From the NCBI GenBank assembly GCA_030692685.1, contig JAUXZO010000131.1, positions 1 through 62,585 of the forward strand: a stretch of 62,585 bases of DNA, read 5' to 3'. Position 1 is the first letter of the stretch; every line of letters starts with the position of its first letter. Origin of the DNA: Acidovorax sp. Lineage in GTDB: Bacteria > Pseudomonadota > Gammaproteobacteria > Burkholderiales > Burkholderiaceae_C. A model generated the notes under the pieces. That model was not told where the DNA came from, ran no database searches, and worked only from the letters and a program-made list of their open reading frames with translations. Both the position numbers and the translations under genes were made by a program. Below, in pieces: positions 7,901 to 17,081 of the stretch.

Positions 7901-9127
7901 ATGTCTGCTTCTCAAGGCAAGCGCCGCTTTGCGCGCATTGATCGCCTCCCTCCCTACGTCTTCAACATCACGGCCGAGCTAAAGCTTGCGGCCCGCCGCC
8001 GTGGCGAAGACATCATCGACATGAGCATGGGCAACCCCGACGGGGCCACGCCACCGCACATCGTCGCCAAGCTCACCGAAGTGGCCCAGCGGCCCGATAC
8101 CCATGGCTACAGCGCCAGCAAAGGCATCCCCCGCCTGCGCCGCGCCATCAGCCACTGGTACAAAGACCGCTACGCGGTAGACATCGATCCCGACACCGAG
8201 GCCATCGTCACCATCGGTTCCAAAGAGGGCCTGGCCCACCTGATGCTGGCCACGCTCGACAGGGGCGACACCGTGCTGGTGCCCGACCCGAGCTACCCCA
8301 TCCACATTTACGGCGCGGTCATCGCTGGGGCCGACATCCGCAGCGTGCCCGTGGCACCCGATGTGGACTTTTTTGCCGAGCTGGAAAAAGCGATCAAAGG
8401 CAGCTACCCCAAGCCCAAGATGATGATCTTCGGCTTTCCCAGCAACCCCACCGCGCAGTGTGTGGAGCTGAGCTTTTTCGAGCGCGTGATCGCCCTGGCC
8501 AAGAAACACGACATCCTGGTGGTGCACGACCTGGCGTATGCCGACATCGTGTACGACGGCTACCGCGCCCCCAGCATCATGGAAGTGCCCGGCGCCAAGG
8601 ATGTGGCGGTGGAGTTTTTTACGCTTAGCAAAAGCTACAACATGGCAGGCTGGCGCATCGGCTTCATGGTGGGCAACCCCGACCTGGTGGCCGCACTGGC
8701 GCGCATCAAGAGCTATCACGACTACGGCACATTCACCCCCCTGCAGGTCGCTGCCATCGCCGCGCTGGAAGGCGACCAGCAGTGCGTGAAAGACATCGCC
8801 GCCCAGTACCAGCGCCGCCGCGACGTGCTCTACAAGGGCCTCACCGAATCTGGCTGGGCCGTGGACTGCCCCAAGGCCAGCATGTACATCTGGGCCCGCA
8901 TTCCCGAACCCTACCGCGCACTGGGCTCGCTGGAGTTTGCGCGGCAACTGCTGGACAAGGCCAAGGTGTGCGTGTCGCCGGGCATTGGCTTTGGCGACCA
9001 GGGGGATGAGTACGTGCGGTTTGCGCTGATTGAGAACGAGGCGCGGATTCGGCAAGCGGTGCGGGGGATTCGGGGGATGTTTAAGGGGGATGGGTTGGTG
9101 AAAGTGCCCTTGGCGATGCCCGCGTGA
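7901..9127 (+). CDS. alaC: PLP-dependent aminotransferase, glutamate-pyruvate type (AlaC-like)
   Basis: Cytoplasmic fold-type I aminotransferase of 408 residues. It has the family landmarks of AlaC (YfdZ): N-terminal [44 protein letters not shown] with the cofactor-binding Asn, and the Schiff-base lysine in [15 protein letters not shown]. It would interconvert alanine and pyruvate using glutamate/2-oxoglutarate. ATG 7901 begins the conserved [14 protein letters not shown] start; the upstream in-frame extension has no homology. It stands alone, and an imperfect hairpin follows the stop. Confidence 0.88.
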   Translation: MSASQGKRRFARIDRLPPYVFNITAELKLAARRRGEDIIDMSMGNPDGATPPHIVAKLTEVAQRPDTHGYSASKGIPRLRRAISHWYKDRYAVDIDPDTEAIVTIGSKEGLAHLMLATLDRGDTVLVPDPSYPIHIYGAVIAGADIRSVPVAPDVDFFAELEKAIKGSYPKPKMMIFGFPSNPTAQCVELSFFERVIALAKKHDILVVHDLAYADIVYDGYRAPSIMEVPGAKDVAVEFFTLSKSYNMAGWRIGFMVGNPDLVAALARIKSYHDYGTFTPLQVAAIAALEGDQQCVKDIAAQYQRRRDVLYKGLTESGWAVDCPKASMYIWARIPEPYRALGSLEFARQLLDKAKVCVSPGIGFGDQGDEYVRFALIENEARIRQAVRGIRGMFKGDGLVKVPLAMPA

Positions 9128-9131
9128 AAGC

Positions 9132-9172
9132 AGCTGCCGCCAGTCTTGCTGGCTGGCGGTATGTCCGGCAGC
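9132..9172 (+). terminator. Hairpin after alaC, possible terminator
   Basis: Nested inverted repeats: AGCTGCC/GGCAGCT outside and CCGCCAG (9137-9143) with CTGGCGG (9153-9159) inside. Only a short GCTTTGC follows, so it is a strong hairpin but a poor intrinsic terminator. Confidence 0.45.
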
Positions 9173-9254
9173 TTTGCAGCGGTTGCAGCCCTTCGCCGAT
9201 CAGGCCCGAAGTGCTGAAGTCGGCCGCCTTCCGGTCATTCGCAGACTACCTCAC

Positions 9255-9283
9255 TTGCGATCTTCGCTTGGGATACATATAAT
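9255..9283 (+). promoter_or_regulatory. Sigma-70 promoter of the iron-uptake locus
   Basis: TTGCGA at 9255-9260 (-35), 17-bp spacer, perfect TATAAT at 9278-9283 (-10). The start of transcription would fall about 9290, leaving a leader of roughly 50 nt to the FecI start. The -10 runs into the Fur box. Confidence 0.8.
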
Positions 9284-9299
9284 GAGAACAATTATCATT
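9281..9299 (+). promoter_or_regulatory. Fur box overlapping the -10
   Basis: AATGAGAAC-A-ATTATCATT is a 19-bp inverted repeat centred on 9290; the 7-1-7 core TGAGAAC-A-ATTATCA matches TGATAAT-N-ATTATCA at 12 of 14 positions. It begins within the -10 hexamer and covers the expected start point, the classic arrangement for Fe-Fur repression. Confidence 0.85.
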
Positions 9300-9340
9300 T
9301 GCGATTCGGCGATTCTGTTGCCACTATGGAGAGGAGAGGT

Positions 9341-9856
9341 ATGTCGACAGACGCAAGCTATCGAAGCGACATGCACGCTCTCTATGCGGATCATCATGGC
9401 TGGCTGTACAGCTGGCTGCGCCGAAAACTGGGATGCGCCCATAACGCCGCTGATGTTGCACAAGATACTTTTCTTCGCATCCTAGCCTCGCGCGATGCCC
9501 TGCTGGGCGTCACCGAGCCGCGCGCCTATCTGACCACCACCGCCAAGCGCCTGTTGATCGACCGGGCAAGGCGCCAGTTGATCGAACAGGCCTATCTGGC
9601 AGAGCTGGCTCTTGCCGCCGAATCCCTGAGCGGCTTTCCTTCGCCTGAAGCAATTCTGGAGGCGCTTCAGGCCTTGGAGCAGATCAGTGCGGCCTTGCAG
9701 GGCTTGTCGCACAAGGCGCACCAGGCGTTTGTCTTGCACTACCTTGATGGTCTGACCCACGCTGAAGTGGCCAGCCAGCTGGGCGTGTCGACGCGTATGG
9801 TTCAGAAGTACCTGGTCCAGGCATTGGTCCAGGTCCACCAGGTTGTCAGGGATTGA
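9341..9856 (+). CDS. fecI: FecI-family ECF RNA polymerase sigma factor
   Basis: ECF sigma factor of 171 residues. Region 2 is seen in LYADHHGWLYSWLRRKLG and AADVAQDTFLRIL, followed by EPRAYLTTTAKRLLIDRAR; region 4 is HYLDGLTHAEVASQLGVSTRMVQKYL. This is the iron-starvation (FecI/PvdS) type that transcribes the TonB receptor gene when a siderophore signal is relayed through FecR. ATG 9341 is chosen because a strong GGAGAGGAGAGG ribosome-binding site precedes it. It is the first gene behind the Fur-controlled promoter and fecR starts 8 bp after its stop. Confidence 0.92.
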   Translation: MSTDASYRSDMHALYADHHGWLYSWLRRKLGCAHNAADVAQDTFLRILASRDALLGVTEPRAYLTTTAKRLLIDRARRQLIEQAYLAELALAAESLSGFPSPEAILEALQALEQISAALQGLSHKAHQAFVLHYLDGLTHAEVASQLGVSTRMVQKYLVQALVQVHQVVRD

Positions 9857-9864
9857 GAGGCCCC

Positions 9865-10911
9865 ATGGGATCGAGCGCGGCGCGACCGCAGTCCTCTGAG
9901 GACCAGATTTCGCTGCAAGCGGCGCGATGGGTGGTTTTGCTCAGCGCTGATAGCGAAGAGGAACGTGTCGCAGCGCGCGCAGGCTTTGAGGCCTGGAAGC
10001 GAGAGAGCGCAAACCACGCACGCGCGGCGCAGCGGATCGAGGGGTTCATGGTGCGGGTGCAGTCCCTGCGCGATGGCGAGGAAGGAAGCGCACGTGCGGC
10101 CCGGGCCGCGCTGAACGCCACGGTGCGCCCTCGTGCGAAGCCTGATCGCGCCCGGGCCACTGCGCGCGCCCTTGCGCTGGCGCTTGTGATGGGGCTGCCC
10201 TCTTGGCTGGCGCTGCAAGGCCACACGCCCACGCGATTGATGGCAGACCTGAGCGCACCCACGGGCCAATGGACCTCCAGCACCTTGCAGGACGGAACGC
10301 GGCTCACGCTCAACAGTGCCAGCGCGGTCAATCTTGAATACAGTGCCAGTCGGCGCACGATCAAGCTGGTCGAGGGAGAGGTGCTGGTGGACGTTGCGCG
10401 GGACCCAGGCCGTCCCTTCTGGGTTGAAACCGCTCACGGAGGTGTGCGAGCCCTCGGAACCCGTTTCGTGGTGCGCAGAGAAGACGGTGCTACGGTGGTC
10501 ACCATGCTGGAGTCTCGGGCCCTTGCGCAGGCCGCCCGAGTGCCAGCAGATGCGGCGCCTGCGGACCCGCCCAACGCTGTCATCAGTGCAGGCCAACGAG
10601 CGCGCATCACCGCCGACAGCGTGGAGATGCTGCCCGGTATCGACCCCATCAGCGTAGAGGACGCCTGGAGGCGGCACCAGCTGGTTGCGCTCGACCGCCC
10701 GCTGTCGGAGGTGCTGGACGAACTCAATCGACACCGGCCCGGCACGATTCGTTTCGACCGCCAAGGGTTGGAAGGCATCAAGGTGTCTGCCGTCCTCCCT
10801 CTGGACGACACAGACCGCGCGCTACAGCTGCTGGTAACCAGCCTGCCTGCCCTGCGTGTGCGCACGCTGACCCCCTACATCGTGATAGTGGACGCATCCG
10901 CCGCGCGCTGA
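9865..10911 (+). CDS. fecR: FecR-family sigma regulator
   Basis: Anti-sigma/sigma-activating membrane protein of 348 residues. The N-terminal DUF4880-like segment (ISLQAARWVVLLSAD, then FEAWKRESANHARAAQRIE) binds the sigma factor; one membrane helix lies about 95-115 (ALALALVMGLPSWLAL); the periplasmic FecR domain contains DGTRLTLNSASAV, EGEVLVDVARD and GVRALGTRFVVR. The C-terminus resembles an STN-like fold that meets the receptor signalling domain. ATG 9865 follows GAGAGG; an upstream TTG at 9853 overlaps the fecI stop and is less likely. Confidence 0.9.
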   Translation: MGSSAARPQSSEDQISLQAARWVVLLSADSEEERVAARAGFEAWKRESANHARAAQRIEGFMVRVQSLRDGEEGSARAARAALNATVRPRAKPDRARATARALALALVMGLPSWLALQGHTPTRLMADLSAPTGQWTSSTLQDGTRLTLNSASAVNLEYSASRRTIKLVEGEVLVDVARDPGRPFWVETAHGGVRALGTRFVVRREDGATVVTMLESRALAQAARVPADAAPADPPNAVISAGQRARITADSVEMLPGIDPISVEDAWRRHQLVALDRPLSEVLDELNRHRPGTIRFDRQGLEGIKVSAVLPLDDTDRALQLLVTSLPALRVRTLTPYIVIVDASAAR

Positions 10912-11094
10912 ATTTTTCAGTGCCGAAATAAAAAAAGCGCGGATCCGGTTCCACATTCCGTTTCTCATTCGTCATAGCAAGTGAAGGTGACGAAAGCCGG
11001 CCGCCATGCATCCCCAGAGGGAGTCCTGCGTTAGCCAGTTCCAGTTTTCGTTTTGTACCCGCAAGGGTTTGAAACAACTATTGGAGCGACTGGA

Positions 11095-13650
11095 ATGGAA
11101 CGCAAACAAAAAAGAGCAACGGGGGCGCGAAAGCTCGTGCCTCTGCACCCACTGGCAATCGCGATACGTATCGGGTGCGCTTCTCTCTCGCTTACAGCGT
11201 GCATGGCCCATGCGCAGACTCCTGCGCCGCGCGCCGCGCCCGGCACCTATGACATCCCGGCAGGTCCTCTCGCGCAGGCGCTCAGCCGCTTTGCCCAGCT
11301 CACCGGCACAGCCATCGTGGTGGATACGGAAAAAGTGAAGGGGCTGCATTCCCCAGGCTTGAAAGGTCAGTACCGCGTCGAAGATGGGTTCAATGCCCTG
11401 CTTGGCGGAACCGGTCTGGTGATCGGCAAGACGGCTGCGGGTTATCTCGTTTTGCCCGGGGCTGCGCCGGGTGCGCCAACAAGTCGGACGCCCGTTGCCT
11501 CCGGTGCGCGCGCGCCGCAAGAGGCTCCATCCATGCTGCCAGTGGTGACAGTGGTTGACAAGTCTGAAATGCTGGCCGATCAGCTTCACGTGCGCGAGCG
11601 CATGGACGCCGTGTCGCCCACGGTGATTGTTGACCGTTCGCAGATCGACGTACTGGGGGACAAACGACTCAGTGACATCGCGGGGCGGTTGCCTGGTGCT
11701 TTTGCTGGTGGTCCACCCGGGGAGAAAAAAAGCATCAACCTGCGGGGGGTGTCGAGCGAGTTCGCGCGCTTTTCCTTTGACGGCTTCAACCTGCCGTCCT
11801 CGACCGGGTCGCGCAATATCGATCTGCAGCGCATCAGCAGCTTCATCGTCGAAGACGTGACCTACCTGCGCAGCCCATCGGCTGAATACGAAGGCGACGG
11901 CTTGGCGGGCCGCTTGGCTTTTCGCACACGGGCCGTGCCTGATACCCCGGAGTTCGAGGCAGACGTGAGCGCTGGTGGGCTCAACCGACTGGATGGGTCG
12001 AACCGTTCCGTCAAGTTGGCGTATGCGGGCAAGGTGGGAGAGCGCTTTGGCGTAATCGCGGCGCTGGGCCAGGACCGATTTGATTCGATCAAGATCAAGG
12101 ACCGCTCAGAGCGCACCTACTCGGGTGGCGGCGGGCCGGCTCAGAACCTGGGCACGCTGGTGGACGAGCGTGAGCCCAAGCGCAATCACAACCTCAACTT
12201 GTTTCTCGACCTGGTGCACTACCACCGGGGTGGCGAAATACACCTGAAACCCGTGTTGCTGGACACACTGGTGGAAAGCACCGGGCGCCAGCGCGATGTC
12301 TACAACCGCGTACCCGGCACATTTCGCCAGCGAACACTGGCCCATGGCGAAGAGGACAACCGCACCACCGGCCTGACGCTGGATGGCAAACATCGCTTCG
12401 AAGGCGGGGTGGAGATTGATGCGGCTTTGTCCCGCAGCAGTGCCCGCCGCGATTCGGTAAGCAGCGACCTCACGCTTGGATCTTCGCTGGCATTCGCAGG
12501 GGCGACCTCGAGCGCGTCAACCTCCAAAGATGATCTGCGCCAGCTGACCTTCAATGTGGCCATTCCTGTGCCCGGTGCTGTGCAGCAGCGCATCAAGTTG
12601 GGCGTGATGCGGCGCGAATCGCGCCAGGTCAGCGACGCAGAGTTGTTTACCGTGAACGCCGCCGGAAGAGCTTCGCAAACAGCCACTGACCTAGCACGCT
12701 CTCGCAATTCCGACTACGAGGTCGAAGAGGATTACAGCGCCTTTTACGTTCAGGACGAGATCAAACTGGGACGACTGACGTTGCTGCCTGGTCTGCGCAA
12801 CGAGCGCGTGGCCGTCACCACTTCGGGTGTCAATGCACTGCAGGCACACCGCCAGACGAGCGACTGGCTTCCGTCGCTGCCGGTGTCGTACCGAGTTTCC
12901 GAGAGTCTGCAGCTGCGGGCCAGCGTGGCCAAACACATCAACCGCCCCAAGCTGGATGAATTGGCCCCTGGCGTCAGCGTGCGGGGTAACCGGACGTTCA
13001 CCGGCAATCCCGATCTGTTACCGGCAGTTTCGCGCAGCATCGATGTCGGCTTTGACTACAGCCATGCCAACGCCTTTTATGGGGTGAACCTTTTCCACAG
13101 GAGCATCAAGAACCTGAACGAAACCCTGGAGCCCACGCCCAACAACTTCGTTTACCGCAACGCGGGGGACGGTTTCATCCGGGGAATCGAATTTGACCAG
13201 CGGTTCGCACTGGATGCGCTGGGTCCGGCTTGGCTCAAAGGTCTGTCGATCACGGCAAACCAGGCTTTCCTGAACTCTCGCGTGAACGATCCCACCACGG
13301 GGCCTCGGCCTTTCTCTGAGCAGCCTCGCTTCATAGCCAACCTGATCTTTGACTACAAGCACGCTCCCACAGGTTTGAGCACCAGTCTCGGCATCAACCG
13401 CATCGGCAAGCGCGGCATCGTCAGTAACGAAGGCGCAGGCCAGATCAAGGACAAAACGATCAGGGCCGCGACGTTCATTGATGCGCGGGTCCAGTGGCAA
13501 ATGTCACCGCAGCTTGCGGTTTACGCCAGCGTGGCAAACCTGACCAACCAGAAGCGCGACGAGTTCGAGTATGTCAACGGACAACTCGACAGGACCGCCG
13601 TCATCGGAACGGGCCGCACTTACTTCATCGGCCTCAAGTGGCGCATGTGA
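11095..13650 (+). CDS. TonB-dependent outer-membrane receptor with STN signalling domain
   Basis: Outer-membrane receptor of 851 residues. Signal peptide 1-41 (cleavage after MAHA), STN signalling domain about 51-120 (YDIPAGPLAQALSRFAQLTG), a TonB-box-like PVVTVV near 149-154, the plug (RLSDIAGRLPG, INLRGVSSEF), then a 22-strand barrel ending in RTYFIGLKWRM with a terminal aromatic/Met motif. With FecI and FecR this makes a complete cell-surface signalling system in which ferric-ligand binding induces the receptor gene. The ligand is unknown: siderophore, haem or citrate are all possible. ATG 11095 has GGAGCGA upstream; a TTG start at 11053 is less likely. Confidence 0.92.
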   Translation: MERKQKRATGARKLVPLHPLAIAIRIGCASLSLTACMAHAQTPAPRAAPGTYDIPAGPLAQALSRFAQLTGTAIVVDTEKVKGLHSPGLKGQYRVEDGFNALLGGTGLVIGKTAAGYLVLPGAAPGAPTSRTPVASGARAPQEAPSMLPVVTVVDKSEMLADQLHVRERMDAVSPTVIVDRSQIDVLGDKRLSDIAGRLPGAFAGGPPGEKKSINLRGVSSEFARFSFDGFNLPSSTGSRNIDLQRISSFIVEDVTYLRSPSAEYEGDGLAGRLAFRTRAVPDTPEFEADVSAGGLNRLDGSNRSVKLAYAGKVGERFGVIAALGQDRFDSIKIKDRSERTYSGGGGPAQNLGTLVDEREPKRNHNLNLFLDLVHYHRGGEIHLKPVLLDTLVESTGRQRDVYNRVPGTFRQRTLAHGEEDNRTTGLTLDGKHRFEGGVEIDAALSRSSARRDSVSSDLTLGSSLAFAGATSSASTSKDDLRQLTFNVAIPVPGAVQQRIKLGVMRRESRQVSDAELFTVNAAGRASQTATDLARSRNSDYEVEEDYSAFYVQDEIKLGRLTLLPGLRNERVAVTTSGVNALQAHRQTSDWLPSLPVSYRVSESLQLRASVAKHINRPKLDELAPGVSVRGNRTFTGNPDLLPAVSRSIDVGFDYSHANAFYGVNLFHRSIKNLNETLEPTPNNFVYRNAGDGFIRGIEFDQRFALDALGPAWLKGLSITANQAFLNSRVNDPTTGPRPFSEQPRFIANLIFDYKHAPTGLSTSLGINRIGKRGIVSNEGAGQIKDKTIRAATFIDARVQWQMSPQLAVYASVANLTNQKRDEFEYVNGQLDRTAVIGTGRTYFIGLKWRM

Positions 13651-13697
13651 CCACCGCCAACACCCCTTGTCCCACACCCACTTTGAAAGTCCGACAC

Positions 13698-15386
13698 ATG
13701 TCTGCACCCATCACCCGCTTTGCCCGCCCCCAGATCAAGGCCGTGCTGCGCGAACGCGCCCGCACCTACATCGCCAGCGAATGGGGCCTGTACGAGCTCG
13801 ACAACGGCACCCTGAAGGGCATTGCCGCATGGCAAGGTCAACCGGTGCAATGCATCGCGTCCGCGAGTGATGGATTTCTCTTGATGACCGAAGACGACAG
13901 CGGCCAGACATTGCACGCCTGCGACTCTGCTTGGCATGCCACCGGGCAGATCCCCGTTATGCCCGGGGAAAAGATCAAGGCCCTTTGTGCCTTGGATGCC
14001 GGTGTCCTGGTTGGCACAAAAAGCGGGGTGTTCCGTTTCGACGCCGGGCGGTGGACGCGCCTCTTTGGCGACGCGCATGGCCATGGCGAAGTGCTGTGGG
14101 TACGCAGCACCGACGGCCAGCGCATCACCGCATCCGTCAAGAAGACGGGGCCAGGTGCACGGCCTGCGCTGATCGAAACCGCCGACGGCGGGCAGACCTG
14201 GGGGGTGTTGCCGTCTCCTGACTACCAAGACACCGTGCTGGCCGCCAATGGGCAATGGATCGTCACCCGCTGGAAAGGCGCGCGACGCCGTGGTGAGCGG
14301 GGCGAAACCAAGAAGCACCCGCTGAGCGCGGCAGCCGTGTGGGAAGACGGCTGGGCCGTGCTCGACGGCGACAAGCTGGAAACCCACCACGGCCAGGGGC
14401 ACGCGGGTAGTTCGTTCTACCACCCCATGTTGGCGGAGGCCGAACAACTGCACCTGTTGGCAGACCGGGTGCTGGTGGCAGGTGTGCAAGGGGCGTTCCT
14501 GGTGGACCCCGCGCGCGGAACCGTTACAGACCTTTTTGACGGCATGGAGTTGCCTTCCGAGCTGGGCAAGATCAAGCGCATCTTCGTGCTCGACGAAGGT
14601 GTGCTGGTGACCACAGCCACCTTCGGAACCTTTCGCAGCACCGATGGCGGGGTGCACTGGCAACCGGTGGATGCCGAATGGAACGTACTGGACGCCGAGC
14701 ACCTGCTCAAGGGCCCCGACGGGCAGTGGTGGCTGGCCTGCCAGCGTGCCCTGTTCGTCAGCCCGGACAACGGCCAGAGCTGGCGCTACGTCAAGCTCAA
14801 GGTCAAGGGCGCGCACTACAGCGAGCTGCGTGGTGGCATTGCCATCGTCAACCAGCGTCTGTTCGTGGGCACCAAGGCCGGCTTGCTGAGCAGCGCCTTG
14901 TCCCGCCCCGACGCCGTCGAATATGTGCCCGCTTTTGAAGGGCAGTCCATCGAGGCGCTGCACGGTGACGGACCCCATGGCGAGCTGATCGTGGGCACCG
15001 CAACGGGAGAACTGTGGCGCTACCGCGTGGACGGTGCATCGGCCCGCAAAGTGGCTGACGCTGAGGTGTACGAATCCGTAGTCATGGGAACTCCTTCCCA
15101 TTTCGTATTCGTTTCGGGCAACCGGGTTTTTGACGTGCAGGAATCCGTGATGCGCGAGATCAAGCCTGGCGCGGGTAACGGCGAGTTCAGCTTGGCTCGC
15201 GGTGATGCGGACACCTTCGTGTTGTGGAACAGCACCCATGCCTGGCAGGGGCGAGTGGGCAGCGAACTGGTGCCCCTGGCGCACTGGCCCGTGGGTATCC
15301 GCCACGCCAGTCTGGGCGAAGGCGCAAAGCTGATCCACACGACCGACCGCCGCACGCTGCGCCACCTGAGCCTCACTGCCGCCTGA
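13698..15386 (+). CDS. Asp-box (BNR) beta-propeller protein, paralogue 1
   Basis: Protein of 562 residues, not assigned to a named family. It is built of beta-rich repeats and has three Asp-box signatures (S/T-x-D-x-G-x-x-W): ETADGGQTWG, RSTDGGVHWQ and SPDNGQSWR. These are hallmarks of sialidase/Vps10/Ycf48-type propellers, where they are structural rather than catalytic. It has no signal peptide or membrane helix, so it is apparently cytoplasmic. The start (MSAPITRFARPQIKAVLRER) is aligned with that of the next gene (RRPEVKATVRQGDT), showing duplication. It lies 47 bp after the TonB receptor and is expected to be iron-regulated with it. A scaffold or ligand-handling role is possible; no function is assigned. 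Confidence 0.8.
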   Translation: MSAPITRFARPQIKAVLRERARTYIASEWGLYELDNGTLKGIAAWQGQPVQCIASASDGFLLMTEDDSGQTLHACDSAWHATGQIPVMPGEKIKALCALDAGVLVGTKSGVFRFDAGRWTRLFGDAHGHGEVLWVRSTDGQRITASVKKTGPGARPALIETADGGQTWGVLPSPDYQDTVLAANGQWIVTRWKGARRRGERGETKKHPLSAAAVWEDGWAVLDGDKLETHHGQGHAGSSFYHPMLAEAEQLHLLADRVLVAGVQGAFLVDPARGTVTDLFDGMELPSELGKIKRIFVLDEGVLVTTATFGTFRSTDGGVHWQPVDAEWNVLDAEHLLKGPDGQWWLACQRALFVSPDNGQSWRYVKLKVKGAHYSELRGGIAIVNQRLFVGTKAGLLSSALSRPDAVEYVPAFEGQSIEALHGDGPHGELIVGTATGELWRYRVDGASARKVADAEVYESVVMGTPSHFVFVSGNRVFDVQESVMREIKPGAGNGEFSLARGDADTFVLWNSTHAWQGRVGSELVPLAHWPVGIRHASLGEGAKLIHTTDRRTLRHLSLTAA

Positions 15387-15428
15387 CCCCGAACTGGCAT
15401 TGCAACCACCCCAACAACGGAACACACC

Positions 15429-17081
15429 ATGATTGCCGAAAATCCCCTCGTCTCTCTACGCCGCCCAGAAGTCAAAGCCACGGTTCGCCAGGGCGATACC
15501 GTCTGGGTCGGCGCCTCCGACGGCCTGTACAGGCTTCACCAGGGCGCGTTGGTTCCGCTCACCGCCTGGAGCGGCCGAAAGATTGCCGCCATGGCCACCG
15601 CCGACGAAGGCTTGCTGCTGGCTGCAGCGTCTGCAGACGGCCTGGGCATCTATCTCACAGATTGCCGCGGAGAGACCATTCGCACGCTGCCGCCACTGCC
15701 CGGCGACGAGCCCAAGTCCCTCTTGGCTGGCAAGTGCCTGCTGGCAGGCGGCAAAAAAGGCATCTACCGGCTCGACACGGCGGGCTGGACCCCTGTGTAC
15801 GGCGAGGGCCACACCGAGGTAATCGGGCTCGACGCATCGGGAGACCGTCTACTGGCATTCGCCAAAAAACAGGGGCCGCAGGCACAGCCAGCCCTGATCG
15901 TTTCGGAAGACGGCGGCGCAAGCTGGCGCATTGAACTGGAGACCACCTACCACGACGGCATCCTTGCCTTCTGCGATGGTCAGTACATCACCCGCTGGCG
16001 CGGGCCTTGGTCGCCGGGGCAACCTGTACGCTTTGAAAAGGATGCCGCCAATGCCGCCGTGTTCGAGCCCGGCCGCACCGGCTGGGTTGCGGGCAACAAG
16101 CTGTGCGTGCGGTTCGACACCGGCGCGCGCCTGGACCTCAAAGACCCGCGTTTTGCCGAAGTCGAAGAACTGCAGTTGCTGGACGCGCACGCGGTCGTAG
16201 CCGGTGGCAACGGCGCATTCCTGGTTGATCTGTACTCGGGCCGGGTGATCGATCTGTTCGAAGGCCGCGCCACACAGGCGGATGCCGCAAAGGTGAAAAA
16301 GCTCTGGCCGCTGGAAGCTGGCCGCCTGCTGGCCACCGCCAGTTATGGCACCTTCTTTTCGGATGACGAGGGGGCCACCTGGACTGCCGCGCAGTCCGAC
16401 AGGGCGGTGCTGGACGCCGAAGGACTGGCCCTGTCGCCGGACGGCGCCTGGTACCTCGCCGCACAGCGCAGCTTGTTCATGTCGTGGAACAACGGTGCAT
16501 CGTGGAAGCAGGTCAAGTTCTCCACCCGCCCGCACTTTGCAGAGCTGACTGCGCTGGCGTTTGCGGGCGACCGCATGGTGGTGGGCAGCAAAGCGGGCCT
16601 GTTCGTGTCTGAGCCCGGAATGCCCAAACAACTTCAACCGGTGGCTGCACTGGGCCAATGCACCATTGCCGGGTTGCTGGTCGAGCAGGCTGGCACTGTG
16701 CTGGTGGGCGCTACTGACGGGCGTCTGGCGCGTTGGGACGCGCACAGCGGCCAGCTGGATGTGCTGGCCGTTTTCAACGATGCGTGCAAGCCCCTGGCCC
16801 AGCGCGGGAATGCGGTGGATGTGCTGAGTGCTGGCGCCTTGTACAGCGTGACAGCGGGGCAGGTAACGCCCATTGCGCAACCCGACGGTGCCAAGCGCGT
16901 CGATGCCGTGGCAGCACCCCAGGGCGACCTGATCGCATGGAACGCCGCCCAAGGATGGCGACTGGAGGAGGCATCCGGCGCCTGGACCGGTCTTGCCCAG
17001 TGGCCGCCCCACGTCAAGAGTGTTGCCGCAGGCCCTCGCATGGTGGTGACCGACCGATCTCACGTGAATGTGGTGGGCTGA
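15429..17081 (+). CDS. Asp-box (BNR) beta-propeller protein, paralogue 2
   Basis: Protein of 550 residues, a diverged copy of the preceding gene along its length (shared GKIKRIF/AKVKKLW, VTTATFGTFRSTDGG/LATASYGTFFSDDEG, VLDAEHLLKGPDGQW/VLDAEGLALSPDGAW). Three Asp boxes are visible: SEDGGASWR, SDDEGATWT and SWNNGASWK. No secretion signal. The stop codon is directly followed by the GTG start of the ABC-type membrane protein, indicating translational coupling, so the propeller and the membrane protein probably act together. Annotations such as photosystem assembly factor would come only from the propeller fold. Confidence 0.8.
   Translation: MIAENPLVSLRRPEVKATVRQGDTVWVGASDGLYRLHQGALVPLTAWSGRKIAAMATADEGLLLAAASADGLGIYLTDCRGETIRTLPPLPGDEPKSLLAGKCLLAGGKKGIYRLDTAGWTPVYGEGHTEVIGLDASGDRLLAFAKKQGPQAQPALIVSEDGGASWRIELETTYHDGILAFCDGQYITRWRGPWSPGQPVRFEKDAANAAVFEPGRTGWVAGNKLCVRFDTGARLDLKDPRFAEVEELQLLDAHAVVAGGNGAFLVDLYSGRVIDLFEGRATQADAAKVKKLWPLEAGRLLATASYGTFFSDDEGATWTAAQSDRAVLDAEGLALSPDGAWYLAAQRSLFMSWNNGASWKQVKFSTRPHFAELTALAFAGDRMVVGSKAGLFVSEPGMPKQLQPVAALGQCTIAGLLVEQAGTVLVGATDGRLARWDAHSGQLDVLAVFNDACKPLAQRGNAVDVLSAGALYSVTAGQVTPIAQPDGAKRVDAVAAPQGDLIAWNAAQGWRLEEASGAWTGLAQWPPHVKSVAAGPRMVVTDRSHVNVVG

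Noticed and set aside
13698..17081. Propellers considered as photosystem II assembly factors (Ycf48-like) or sialidases
   Set aside because: No signal peptide or lipobox, no sialidase FRIP motif or catalytic arginines, and no photosynthesis genes; only the Asp boxes are shared.
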